Of a stretch of DNA of 64,000 nt, positions 1 through 7,207 are shown one piece after another. The notes under the pieces are model-generated. The model was not told the DNA's origin, made no database searches, and saw only the letters and a program-made list of their open reading frames with translations. The translations under genes and the position numbers were made by a program. The stretch's first letter is position 1; each line of letters starts with the position of its first letter. The stretch lies in contig CAJFNV010000045.1 in NCBI GenBank assembly GCA_904395805.1, forward strand, positions 19,775 through 83,774, given 5' to 3'. Source of the stretch: Candidatus Gallispira edinburgensis. Its GTDB lineage: Bacteria; Bacillota; Clostridia; Lachnospirales; CAG-274.

Positions 1-695
1 GCTTCAACACCGTCTACTTTTAAAGTATTAACTGTATCATCAATTACATCAAGTGATACATAACCGATAGCACCGGGAGTAGAAGCAACCTTAGCCATTA
101 CAGCACCTGTTGAGTTGATTTCCTGAGCATATACACAAGCATCTTCAATACCTAAGATTTCTTCGAAAGCACCTCTTGTACCTGAACCGGCCTCTCTTCC
201 GATTACAACGATAGGAGTATCAGATCCGCCAAGTTCGCTCCAGTTCTTGATCTCACCCTTGAAAACCTTAGCAAGGTCATCCTTTGAAATGTCTGTTACA
301 GTGTTAGCCTTATCAACTATCATACCGATACCATCTAAAGCAACAATATTTTCAGCAAGTCCGCCTGCCTTTTCTTCATCACTTAAAGCTCTTGAAGCAT
401 TACCGATGTCTACAGTACCTTCTGTAACAGCCTGAACGCCTGCACCTGAACCTGTAAACTGAACATCAATTTCAACACCTGTCTTATTTAAGTATTCTTC
501 CTTTAATGTGTTACAGAGCTTTTCCATTGATGTAGAACCACTCATTTTGATTACGCCGCCGTCACTGCTTTCAGATGAAGCAGCAGCTTCAGTAGTTCCC
601 TCAGTACCTTCACCCTCAGTTCCTGTGCTTCCGCATCCAACTAACATTGTTGCAGCCAATACGGCAGATACCATTAATTTAATTGTCTTTTTCAT
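1..695 (-). CDS. pstS: Phosphate ABC transporter substrate-binding lipoprotein PstS (partial, C-terminus outside window)
   Basis: The protein binds phosphate outside the cell for the high-affinity Pst importer. It starts at an ATG at 695 with a purine-rich RBS just upstream, and about 231 residues are visible before the window edge. It begins with a lipoprotein signal peptide whose lipobox is LVGC (Cys21), then a Thr/Glu/Ser-rich linker, then the PBP fold. KMSGSTSMEKL, FTGSGAGVQAVTEG and IGREAGSGTRGAFEEI match the phosphate-contacting loops of the PstS family. The pst permease and ATPase genes are expected to the left of the window. A Pho-box-like direct repeat lies upstream, which supports phosphate control. 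The family is clear, but the true length cannot be judged. Confidence 0.93.
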   Translation of the reverse strand, partial: MKKTIKLMVSAVLAATMLVGCGSTGTEGEGTEGTTEAAASSESSDGGVIKMSGSTSMEKLCNTLKEEYLNKTGVEIDVQFTGSGAGVQAVTEGTVDIGNASRALSDEEKAGGLAENIVALDGIGMIVDKANTVTDISKDDLAKVFKGEIKNWSELGGSDTPIVVIGREAGSGTRGAFEEILGIEDACVYAQEINSTGAVMAKVASTPGAIGYVSLDVIDDTVNTLKVDGVE

Positions 696-740
696 TTTAA
701 AAGTCTCCTTTAATTTTTTTATTTGTTTTTTACAACCAAG

Positions 741-807
741 ATTATATTAAAAAATATTGTCATCTTCTATCAGATTTTAGTTATAACTTTGTAAAATCTG
801 TGTAAAA
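741..807 (-). promoter_or_regulatory. Pho-box-like promoter of pstS
   Basis: Read on the minus strand, TTTTACA occurs twice with an 11-base period (plus-strand 801-807 and 790-796), like the direct repeats bound by PhoP/PhoB. A TATAAT -10 lies at 746-741 without a good -35, as is usual for activator-dependent Pho promoters. The distance from box to -10 is somewhat long. The assignment rests on the pattern plus the pstS gene downstream. Confidence 0.45.
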
Positions 808-920
808 TCATATCCGAATTTCCCATTAAACCTAAGTATACGCAGATTTTACAAAACATTTCATCTTCATTATTCTCCTGTACATTCCATTGATTTCAAA
901 ATTTATAAATACAGCAAAAA

Positions 921-978
921 AAGGACACAGCACCCAAGTAAAATTTCTCTCAAATTTCACAAAAGTACTTATGTCCTT
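921..978 (-). terminator. Probable terminator after the CPCC gene
   Basis: AAGGACA (921-927) pairs with TGTCCTT (972-978) around an AT-rich loop. On the minus strand the stem is followed by a run of seven T. It lies 58 bases beyond the stop of the CPCC-family gene. The loop is long, so strength is uncertain. Confidence 0.5.
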
Positions 979-1035
979 CATTAATTATATTTAAAAATAT
1001 TTTTTAACCTTCAGCCGGAAGGTTCCTTTAAGCAT

Positions 1036-1317
1036 TCACTCCTTTAGCTGCTCAACAGGATCCCAGTCTTTAGGTTTTTTATTTTCCGAATACTGCCAGA
1101 GACAGCCCCTGTCTATCCATTGTTTTCTCCATACAGCGTGAGCTTCTTTACATGAATTATAGCCAAAATCATCCACACCAAACTCAAAGCCGCAGCATGG
1201 ACATATTTCATAAGGACCGGAGCCTTCAGAGTTATAGGGCGGCTCGCTTAACCCATCAAATTTACATACAGGACATACATATTTCGGTCTGCCTTCACTT
1301 ATAACACTTTTTCTCAT
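1036..1317 (-). CDS. Small cysteine-rich CPCC-family protein
   Basis: This 93-residue protein carries a CPVC pair near the N-terminus and the CPCCGFEFG motif in the middle, which resembles the cysteine-rich CPCC domain family. The four cysteines form a likely zinc-binding site. The family has no established biochemical role that I know of. The start has AAGGAAAG upstream. It is the last gene of a run of very small minus-strand genes (1036-2202) with short gaps. Such runs of small unrelated proteins often hold immunity-type or accessory genes, but no toxin gene is visible here, so that role is only a guess. Confidence 0.7.
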   Translation of the reverse strand: MRKSVISEGRPKYVCPVCKFDGLSEPPYNSEGSGPYEICPCCGFEFGVDDFGYNSCKEAHAVWRKQWIDRGCLWQYSENKKPKDWDPVEQLKE

Positions 1318-1385
1318 TATATCACTTTCCTTTTCTCAAAACATATTTTCTCAAATATAACTTATGAGCAGCAAGTTGATTTTTG

Positions 1386-1667
1386 CTAGTTTATTTTTAA
1401 TAAATAGTTATAAAACGCCAGAAATTCTATATGTAATATTACAGAAATCACAATATATATAAAGCTTTTATCTTTTCTGTATTTAAACAAAAGTATTACC
1501 GCTGCAATAAGCATGGCAAATGAAATTGGTCCGGATATAATGAGATATTCCGGTCTGAAAACATAAAATACCAATATATAGTCATCACCCGGTATACTGC
1601 CTAACGTTGAATAAACAACCTGAAACAATAAATTTATTATACCAAATATCAGTGGAATTTTTTTCAA
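1386..1667 (-). CDS. Small membrane protein of unknown function
   Basis: A 93-residue protein with about three hydrophobic segments (roughly residues 5-25, 35-60 and 68-90) and few charged residues except a short KYRKDK loop, so it is probably an inner-membrane protein. It most likely starts at a TTG at 1667, because AGAGGTG sits 5 bases upstream and no better start exists. I recognise no family. It lies between the CPCC gene and another small gene on the same strand. Confidence 0.5.
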   Translation of the reverse strand: MKKIPLIFGIINLLFQVVYSTLGSIPGDDYILVFYVFRPEYLIISGPISFAMLIAAVILLFKYRKDKSFIYIVISVILHIEFLAFYNYLLKIN

Positions 1668-1715
1668 AGAATCACCTCTGCCAACAAATTTCCTTCCGCC
1701 GTTTTTTGCCCACGA

Positions 1716-1895
1716 TCATTCCTCCTCGAAGCGAACGTTGCCGAAACGATTGAACTCTATTATATCGTCATTTGCAAGTTCCGGCGAATATATGTTATAT
1801 TTCTTATCTGTAACATACATATAAATTTCACATGTTCCATATCCCTCAAGATGCTGCCCTCTCTTTAATATTACTCTAATTGTATAATTAATCAT
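1716..1895 (-). CDS. Small hypothetical protein
   Basis: An unrecognised small protein of about 59 residues with mixed charged and aromatic sequence ending in FGNVRFEEE and no membrane segment. The ATG at 1895 was chosen. A TTG at 1922 would add nine residues but has no RBS, while the ATG has only a distant GAGG. It follows the zinc-ribbon membrane protein gene (stop at 1933) by a short gap, so the two may be co-transcribed. It could be a fragment of a longer protein family. Confidence 0.4.
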   Translation of the reverse strand: MINYTIRVILKRGQHLEGYGTCEIYMYVTDKKYNIYSPELANDDIIEFNRFGNVRFEEE

Positions 1896-1932
1896 ATTAT
1901 TTTCAAATGCCTCAAGCAACAATAGCGCTATA

Positions 1933-2202
1933 TTATTTTAATAAATATTTATATGATAAAACCATAAATATTTTTTCCAATATGCTCCATATAATAGCAC
2001 CTATAAAAATCATTGCCGGTTCAAAGGCCATTATGATAAATACCAGAAGCCATTTAATAATGCTTAAAACAAGTGAAAACGGTAATTCACAATAGAACAC
2101 AACCTTTTTGCAGTGTTCACAATATATGGCTTTATTCATAAATGCAGTATTGCTCATATCCAAAAAAATTGCTTCTCTGCAGTTTTTACATTTTACCGTC
2201 AT
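1933..2202 (-). CDS. Small zinc-ribbon membrane protein
   Basis: An 89-residue protein with an N-terminal zinc ribbon (CKNC near residue 5 and CEHC near residue 28, a four-cysteine metal site) followed by a long hydrophobic stretch from about residue 40 to 80, enough for two membrane helices. This is a common layout for small bacterial zinc-ribbon/TM proteins of unknown role. AGGAGGGA lies just before the ATG. The start overlaps the end of the broken reading frame at 2186-2438 by a few bases, as if the two were once translationally coupled. Confidence 0.6.
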   Translation of the reverse strand: MTVKCKNCREAIFLDMSNTAFMNKAIYCEHCKKVVFYCELPFSLVLSIIKWLLVFIIMAFEPAMIFIGAIIWSILEKIFMVLSYKYLLK

Positions 2203-2438
2203 ATTGTCCCTCCTTGTATAAATTATAATCGGAATAGTAATAATACCAGTTAGGTTTGTCTAAAGGTTCAATATCTTCAAAATCCGGAATTTACAATATC
2301 CTTATTCTGAATTGGAATATTCTCAAAATCATGATCATTGCAGTACACAATCATATCCCATGAATTATCATAGTTCTGTGAAAACCATTAACTTATATCA
2401 AAAGACATTCCCCTATAATCGTTGCTTCCTGTCGATTT
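2186..2438 (-). pseudogene. Frameshifted remnant of a small acidic/aromatic protein
   Basis: No intact reading frame spans this stretch, but the minus strand reads as protein-like sequence in pieces. One frame gives SNDYRGMSFDIS, a stop, then WFSQNYDNSWDMIVYCND, continuing to PIQNKDIVNSGF and a stop. The neighbouring frame then continues with PDFEDIEPLDKPNWYYYYSD and ends at a stop overlapping the next gene's ATG. So at least one stop and one frameshift interrupt it. Family unknown. The start region is missing. Confidence 0.5.
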
Positions 2439-2587
2439 CTAATGGAATTTTAATTTTCTATATTCAATATAACATATTATAATTCAATCATCAAGTATAT
2501 TGAGTTATATTTCGGATTTTTTATACTCTTACTATTTTTATACTGTAAAATACAGTAAGTTTATTAACTTTGCTTTACTAAAACAAA

Positions 2588-2640
2588 AAAGGATACATTC
2601 AGAGACCTGAATATATTTCAGTTCCCATGCTGTATCCTTT
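2588..2640 (-). terminator. Terminator after corA
   Basis: AAAGGATACA (2588-2597) pairs perfectly with TGTATCCTTT (2631-2640). On the minus strand the stem is followed by CCTTTTTTGTTTT. It sits 14 bases after the corA stop. Confidence 0.75.
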
Positions 2641-2653
2641 ATGTTTTCAATAT

Positions 2654-3565
2654 TTAAAAATATTTTTTAACCTTAAATAATATAAGACTTGCCGCCACGA
2701 TAATAACAGACACAGCAATAACCACATAATAGCTGTACCTCATGGTAAGCTCAGGCATATACTCAAAATTCATACCATACCATCCTGCAAGAAGTGACAG
2801 AGGCAGAACAATTGTCGTAACTATTGTAAGAGTTTTCATAATATCGTTCTGCTTAACGCCTATCTGTGACTGATACATATCCTGTATCTGAAGAGTATAT
2901 TCTCTCAAAAGAGCTGTTTCTTCCTTAAGCCTTTCCACCCTTTGTGAATAAAGACTTAATAGACGTCTTGTTTCATAGTCAAAGAAATCCTCTTCCATTT
3001 CATTAATGCTGTCACAAAGTGCAAGAAGCTGTGAATAATGCCTGTAATAAACCATAAGATGTCTTTTGACCTCGGAAAGCTTTGAATTGAATTTGTCAAA
3101 ATTATTGTTTATAATATCGTTTTCAATTTTGTAAAGCTTTTCATCAAAGCTGTCCAGAAAAATCAGGTCCTTAAATATTATTTCACTGAGCAATTCATAA
3201 AAGAATTTTCCCAGATCATAACTTTTTCTTTCATCTCTGTTAAATATATTATTAACAATTTTATCAATATAATCACTGTCATCAATGAGCACTATACGCT
3301 TCTTGAACACTATACAATCAAAGGAGTTCCTTTTCTGTGCATTTATTTTTGAGGGCACATAAAAGGCACTGTAAATATAATCCGTATGAATTTCGATCTG
3401 TGTACAGTTATATGTTTTGCTCCGTCTGTATATTTTAAGCTCATCATATAAATTTTCAAGTTCACTGAATTCTTCCGAATTAACAATTACTATAGTATTT
3501 TCCCTGTTAATATCAAATATTTCACTGCTTTTCAGCAGCTTATTATCTTTTATTTCATAAATCAT
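2654..3565 (-). CDS. corA: CorA-family divalent cation (Mg2+/Co2+) channel
   Basis: A 303-residue CorA-type transporter. It has a long soluble N-terminal domain, a helical stalk (about residues 150-230, charged, coiled-coil-like) and two C-terminal membrane helices. The signature GMN motif is present as WYGMNFEYMPEL at the end of TM1, and the C-terminus ends in the basic KVKKYF. The family forms pentamers that let Mg2+ or Co2+ into the cytoplasm under intracellular Mg2+ gating. The short N-terminal domain fits the divergent Firmicutes CorA branch. It stands in its own short operon with the VOC gene 13 bases upstream. Substrate is assigned by family only. Confidence 0.9.
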   Translation of the reverse strand: MIYEIKDNKLLKSSEIFDINRENTIVIVNSEEFSELENLYDELKIYRRSKTYNCTQIEIHTDYIYSAFYVPSKINAQKRNSFDCIVFKKRIVLIDDSDYIDKIVNNIFNRDERKSYDLGKFFYELLSEIIFKDLIFLDSFDEKLYKIENDIINNNFDKFNSKLSEVKRHLMVYYRHYSQLLALCDSINEMEEDFFDYETRRLLSLYSQRVERLKEETALLREYTLQIQDMYQSQIGVKQNDIMKTLTIVTTIVLPLSLLAGWYGMNFEYMPELTMRYSYYVVIAVSVIIVAASLILFKVKKYF

Positions 3566-3578
3566 TCAACCACTGCCC

Positions 3579-3947
3579 TTATCTGGTAGGCACAATTTCA
3601 AGCCAATAACCGTCAGGATCACTTATAAAGTATATCCCCATACTTGGATTTTCATAACAGATACAACCCATTTCCTTATGAAGTTTATAGGCTCCCTCAA
3701 AATCATCAGTTCTGAAAGCAAGGTGAAATTCACAGTCACCTAAATCATAAGGTCTGTCCATATCTCTTAACCATGTAAGTTCAAGCTCAAAATCAGAGTT
3801 TTCATTTGCCATATATACTATTATAAAGCTTCCGTCATCGGCATTTTTTCTCCTTACTTCCTTTAAACCCAGAGCCTTGTTGTAAAACTCAATTGACTTT
3901 TCAAGATTTGCTACATTGTAATTTTCGTGGATCATTTTAAACTGCAT
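3579..3947 (-). CDS. VOC-family protein, lactoylglutathione lyase-like
   Basis: A 122-residue single glyoxalase/VOC protein with two beta-alpha-beta-beta-beta repeats. The start motif MIHENYNVANLEKSIEFYN, a histidine in CEFHLAFRTDD and a C-terminal DPDGYWLEIVP match glyoxalase I, whose metal ligands are H, E, H, E. The role would be methylglyoxal detoxification, although VOC folds also carry other activities. The start was set at the ATG at 3947, because the GGAGG lies inside the reading frame of the longer alternative start and overlaps the previous gene's end. Two bases separate that stop from this ATG, so the two genes are translationally coupled. Confidence 0.75.
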   Translation of the reverse strand: MQFKMIHENYNVANLEKSIEFYNKALGLKEVRRKNADDGSFIIVYMANENSDFELELTWLRDMDRPYDLGDCEFHLAFRTDDFEGAYKLHKEMGCICYENPSMGIYFISDPDGYWLEIVPTR

Positions 3948-3949
3948 AA

Positions 3950-4636
3950 TTATATCCTCCATGTTTCATTTTTTTCACTTATTTTATAAAATTTTGTATC
4001 ACCTAAGTTATTATTGCTTTCCATAAGGAATTTATCCTGCACGGAATACTCTTCCCACATATGCATAGGAAAAATATTTAATATATGACACTGACTTAAA
4101 ATAAATTTCATACCCATATCATAATATTCATCCTGTCTCGGATCAAGAGGTACAAAGGCAATGTCAAAAGTTTCCCCTGCAATGCTTTTAATTTCTCTTT
4201 CATAAGCACTTTTCATACTGTTGTTATACTGCCTGTTTTCCTCCTGCCACATCCAGCAGTTAAGGTCACCGCCATGATATATCTTTGCTCCGTCAACCTC
4301 AACAATAAAGGCAACTCCTATATCTGTTGATTTAAGGGTTTTTATTTTAAGGCCGTCAAGTTCATATTCCTTTCTGGGATACACAAAAAGGATATTCCCG
4401 CTGTTTATAGACTTGATTTTCTTTCTTATATCCCCTGAAAGTATGTATTTGACCTTGTCATCATCAAACATATTGAATATTTCTCTGTTAAAGTGGTCCT
4501 GATGTCCGTGACTTGAAAAAATGTATATAGGCTTGTCTCCGAACTCCGGCAGCTCTCCGTTAAAATAATCAAAAATAATATAGCAGCTTTCAGTTTCAAC
4601 AATGAAACCGCTGTGATTAATATATGTTACATTCAT
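3950..4636 (-). CDS. Metallo-beta-lactamase-fold hydrolase
   Basis: A 228-residue MBL-fold protein of the UlaG/RomA-like branch. The metal motif reads SSHGHQDHFN (HxHxDH), with later fold histidines in YHGGDLNCW and FPMHMWEEY. The N-terminal NVTYINHSGFIVE is typical of the branch. These enzymes hydrolyse phosphodiester, lactone or similar bonds. The substrate here is unknown. The ATG at 4636 follows GGAGGTAAGGAT, so it is preferred over an ATG 39 bases upstream. It is coupled with the downstream VOC gene. Confidence 0.75.
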   Translation of the reverse strand: MNVTYINHSGFIVETESCYIIFDYFNGELPEFGDKPIYIFSSHGHQDHFNREIFNMFDDDKVKYILSGDIRKKIKSINSGNILFVYPRKEYELDGLKIKTLKSTDIGVAFIVEVDGAKIYHGGDLNCWMWQEENRQYNNSMKSAYEREIKSIAGETFDIAFVPLDPRQDEYYDMGMKFILSQCHILNIFPMHMWEEYSVQDKFLMESNNNLGDTKFYKISEKNETWRI

Positions 4637-4706
4637 ATCCTTACCTCCGTTTTTTATAATTATAGTATAAAGCATATTTCGGTTTTTGTCATTAAAAATT
4701 TTTATA

Positions 4707-5024
4707 TTATACAGACATTATTACTAAATAATAAATATGATATGCCCAGAAATCTATTGCAATCATAATAATAATTGAAATTATACTGATAAAAATATTC
4801 CTAAATTTTCTCTTACCTTTTATTATATTAAAATATATAGAATACAAAATTAAAATAATCGTGTCAATTATATGCAATTTTATATGTACATAAATTACAT
4901 ATAATACCACAATATTCATTGCTACTGTATTATTAAATACAGTTGTTATAAAATATAAAATGAACAGAAATAACGGCAGTAAGTTTAGTAAGATCAAGAA
5001 AATAAAACCCCTGTGTTTTTCCAT
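4707..5024 (-). CDS. Small membrane protein, copy 1 of a tandem pair
   Basis: A 105-residue, strongly hydrophobic protein with about three membrane helices and a basic KGKRKFR loop near residue 75. It begins MEKHRGFIFLILLNLLP, nearly the same as the neighbour at 5139-5468, and the two share layout and C-terminal region (YLVIMSV against YNMLMSV). The ATG at 5024 is 7 bases after GAGGG and is preferred over the ATG two codons earlier. No family recognised. It is evidently the product of a local gene duplication. Confidence 0.6.
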   Translation of the reverse strand: MEKHRGFIFLILLNLLPLFLFILYFITTVFNNTVAMNIVVLYVIYVHIKLHIIDTIILILYSIYFNIIKGKRKFRNIFISIISIIIMIAIDFWAYHIYYLVIMSV

Positions 5025-5138
5025 ATCCATACCCTCTTTCTGATAAATTTTTTAATTATAAAACATATTAATAAATTTGTCGCAATCAACTATATATTTT
5101 TCTTTAATTTCCTAATATATCATTAAAAATTTTTATAA

Positions 5139-5468
5139 TTATACCGACATTAACATATTATAAAAATCATAAGTAAAGAAATCAAGTGAAATCATAACTA
5201 TAATTGCAATCACTTGTCCAAATATTACCCTTTTATTTTTATCTCTATTTTTCATCAGGCTATTGTATAAAAAATATAGAACCAGAATAATCGTATCTAT
5301 TATATATAGTTTCGTTGTTATGTAGAAAATATACGGATATATAACAATATAACCAAGCAATGAAATAAAGTCAACCTGAAGGAAAATAAAAAAGAAAAAT
5401 AGAAAAATCAAAATTACCGGCAGTAAATTCAGTAAAATCAAAAAAATAAATCCCTTGTGTTTTTTCAT
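5139..5468 (-). CDS. Small membrane protein, copy 2 of a tandem pair
   Basis: A 109-residue hydrophobic protein paralogous to the gene at 4707-5024: start MKKHKGFIFLILLNLLP, a middle helix, a basic loop (KNRDKNKR) and a last helix ending YNMLMSV. The non-coding upstream stretch is also duplicated (about 5031-5130 and 5475-5575), so the whole gene with its leader was copied. The two have diverged in the middle, which suggests the duplication is not very recent. Function unknown. Confidence 0.6.
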   Translation of the reverse strand: MKKHKGFIFLILLNLLPVILIFLFFFFIFLQVDFISLLGYIVIYPYIFYITTKLYIIDTIILVLYFLYNSLMKNRDKNKRVIFGQVIAIIVMISLDFFTYDFYNMLMSV

Positions 5469-5595
5469 ATCCATACCTTCTTCCTGATAAATCTATTTTA
5501 ATTATAAAACATATTAATAAATTTGTCACGATTAACTGTATATTTTTCTTTAAATTCCAAATAATAGATATGAAATTATTTAAGGAGTGGATAAA

Positions 5596-6186
5596 ATGGA
5601 TTTTAAGTCAAGCAGAACGAAGGAAAACTTAATGCGTGCCTTTGCGGGAGAAAGTCAGGCAAGAAACAGATATATCATATCTGCAAGAGAAGCAAAGAAA
5701 AGCAATTTATATGTAATCGAAGCCGTATTTGAATTTACGGCAAAGCAGGAGGAGGCTCATGCCAAGGTTTATTATGACTGCCTTAAGGAACTGGGCGGAC
5801 AGAATATTTCAATTGACGGAAATTACCCTGTAGATATTTATGAAAACACAGTGGATCTTCTTAAAGCTGCAGCACACAACGAAATGCAGGAGTATGAGCA
5901 TGATTACAGACAATTCGGAGATATAGCAAAAGAAGAAGGCTTTGCAAGAGTATCCTCCCTGTTCTATGGTATTGCTGAAATCGAAAAAACACACAGCAAC
6001 CGTTTTTCACAATTTGCAGACCTTCTTGAAAATGACAAGCTTTTTATCAACGATGTTGAAACAGAATGGATGTGTTTGAACTGCGGATTTATTTATAAAG
6101 GTACTAAGGCTCCTGAAATGTGTCCAATATGTAAACACAATAAAGGCTTCTTCATAAGAGTGGAGCTTGCTCCCTACTCAAAGTGA
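5596..6186 (+). CDS. rbr: Rubrerythrin
   Basis: A 196-residue rubrerythrin. The N-terminal ferritin-like diiron domain shows the ligand motifs ENLMRAFAGESQARNRY and FTAKQEEAHAK, repeated later as HNEMQEYEHDY and IAEIEKTHSNRF. The C-terminal rubredoxin-like domain has CLNCG and CPICK cysteine pairs that hold one Fe. It reduces hydrogen peroxide in anaerobes with electrons from reduced rubredoxin or ferredoxin partners. The ATG at 5596 lies 8 bases after AAGGAG. A GTG three codons earlier overlaps the RBS and is less likely. It is preceded by the duplicated leader region and followed by an unusual nested inverted repeat. Confidence 0.93.
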   Translation: MDFKSSRTKENLMRAFAGESQARNRYIISAREAKKSNLYVIEAVFEFTAKQEEAHAKVYYDCLKELGGQNISIDGNYPVDIYENTVDLLKAAAHNEMQEYEHDYRQFGDIAKEEGFARVSSLFYGIAEIEKTHSNRFSQFADLLENDKLFINDVETEWMCLNCGFIYKGTKAPEMCPICKHNKGFFIRVELAPYSK

Positions 6187-6295
6187 TTGACTTGTACGAA
6201 AAGCACTTTTTGCATAAGTCATTATAGGATTTAAAATGGTTACTTTCAGCAAAAGAATTATATAACCACTTTAACCGCCAGCAAATCAAGTCAAT
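6186..6295 (+). other. Nested inverted repeats after rubrerythrin, possible structured RNA
   Basis: ATTGACTTG at 6186-6194, which begins on the last base of the stop codon, is perfectly complementary to CAAGTCAAT at 6287-6295. Inside it, TTAAAATGGTTA (6231-6242) pairs with TAACCACTTTAA (6263-6274) apart from one wobble. No coding frame fits. It could be an mRNA 3' structure or a small repeat element. Confidence 0.45.
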
Positions 6296-6338
6296 ATAAA
6301 TTAAAATTCAATTTTACTGATCAATAATAACTAAAACA

Positions 6339-6386
6339 GCCGGTTTATCAAAGTATAATTTACTCTGTAAGCCGGTTCTTTTACTT
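6339..6386 (+). terminator. Weak candidate terminator for rubrerythrin
   Basis: GCCGGTTTA (6339-6347) can pair with TAAGCCGGT (6368-6376) using two G-U pairs, followed by TCTTTTACTTT. The rest of the gap from 6387 to 6719 is AT-rich and shows no gene or clear element. Confidence 0.35.
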
Positions 6387-6719
6387 TCATTTCATATCAT
6401 AAATCATATAAACTCAAAACATAATATTTATTAATACAGACAATATTTTCACAGATGAGTTCAAAAATATAATTTATACACATAATCAAGCAGCATTAAA
6501 CTACATATTTTTATTTTAAAACATACTTTTTTTAATTTCAGAACAAATCATTTGATCATATTCAGTTTTGAAATGTATAGCGTTATTTGAATAATTTATA
6601 CCTGTTCCGATATTTTCGCAGTTACAAAATTTATGTTGGTGCAGAAACTGTCATTCATCGGATTTATTTTATTGTGCATATTTATCAGTAATTTTTTTTA
6701 TATTTGTTCATAAATATTA

Positions 6720-6748
6720 TTGACTTCTGCTCATAAAGCATTTATAAT
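6720..6748 (+). promoter_or_regulatory. Promoter of the BlaI/M56 operon
   Basis: TTGACT at 6720-6725, a 17-base spacer and TATAAT at 6743-6748, ending 54 bases before the BlaI-type gene. No classical BlaI operator (TACA/TGTA dyad) was recognised near it. Confidence 0.65.
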
Positions 6749-6802
6749 TTTATTGATATAGATTAATGAAATCAGATATACTAAAACAAGAGGTGAAAAC
6801 TA

Positions 6803-7207
6803 ATGCTTAACAAAAGCAATCATTTAACAAATAAAGAATATGAAATCATGGAAATATTATGGGACAGCGACAGACCCCTTTTAATATCAGAAATTTTACC
6901 TAAAGCAGATAATATAGCTGATAATTCACTGCATCCCATGATAAAGAAGCTCATTAAGAACGGGTTTATCAAAGTAGTCGGAAACGTCAGGGTAGTTAAA
7001 ACTACAAGCAGGCTTTATGCACCTGCAATATCTGTTGATGAATATGCCGCAATGCAGTTAGAAAATATCTTCAAAACTTCAAATAAAAAGCTCAATCTTG
7101 GCAATATGGTAGCATATTTTGCAAAGCACCATAAAAACGATGATAAAGTTATTTCTGAACTTGAGGATTTTATAAAGAAATATAAAGAAGAAAATATGAC
7201 TAAGTAG
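6803..7207 (+). CDS. BlaI/MecI/CopY-family transcriptional repressor
   Basis: A 134-residue winged-helix repressor. The N-terminus NKEYEIMEILWDSDRPLLI is the family signature, then comes the recognition helix region around residues 35-55 (NSLHPMIKKLIKNGFIKV) and a C-terminal helical dimerisation part. In the family it blocks transcription until a membrane peptidase cleaves it. The next gene encodes such a peptidase and starts on the base after this gene's stop, so the pair forms a signalling unit like BlaI-BlaR1. The target is probably its own operon, since no beta-lactamase gene lies nearby. The inducing signal is unknown. Confidence 0.82.
   Translation: MLNKSNHLTNKEYEIMEILWDSDRPLLISEILPKADNIADNSLHPMIKKLIKNGFIKVVGNVRVVKTTSRLYAPAISVDEYAAMQLENIFKTSNKKLNLGNMVAYFAKHHKNDDKVISELEDFIKKYKEENMTK

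Noticed and set aside
5040..5110. PerR-type operator (TTTTAATTATAAAA) before the small membrane gene and rubrerythrin
   Set aside because: The AT-rich palindrome is part of the duplicated leader and matches the PerR box poorly, so it is not strong enough to call.
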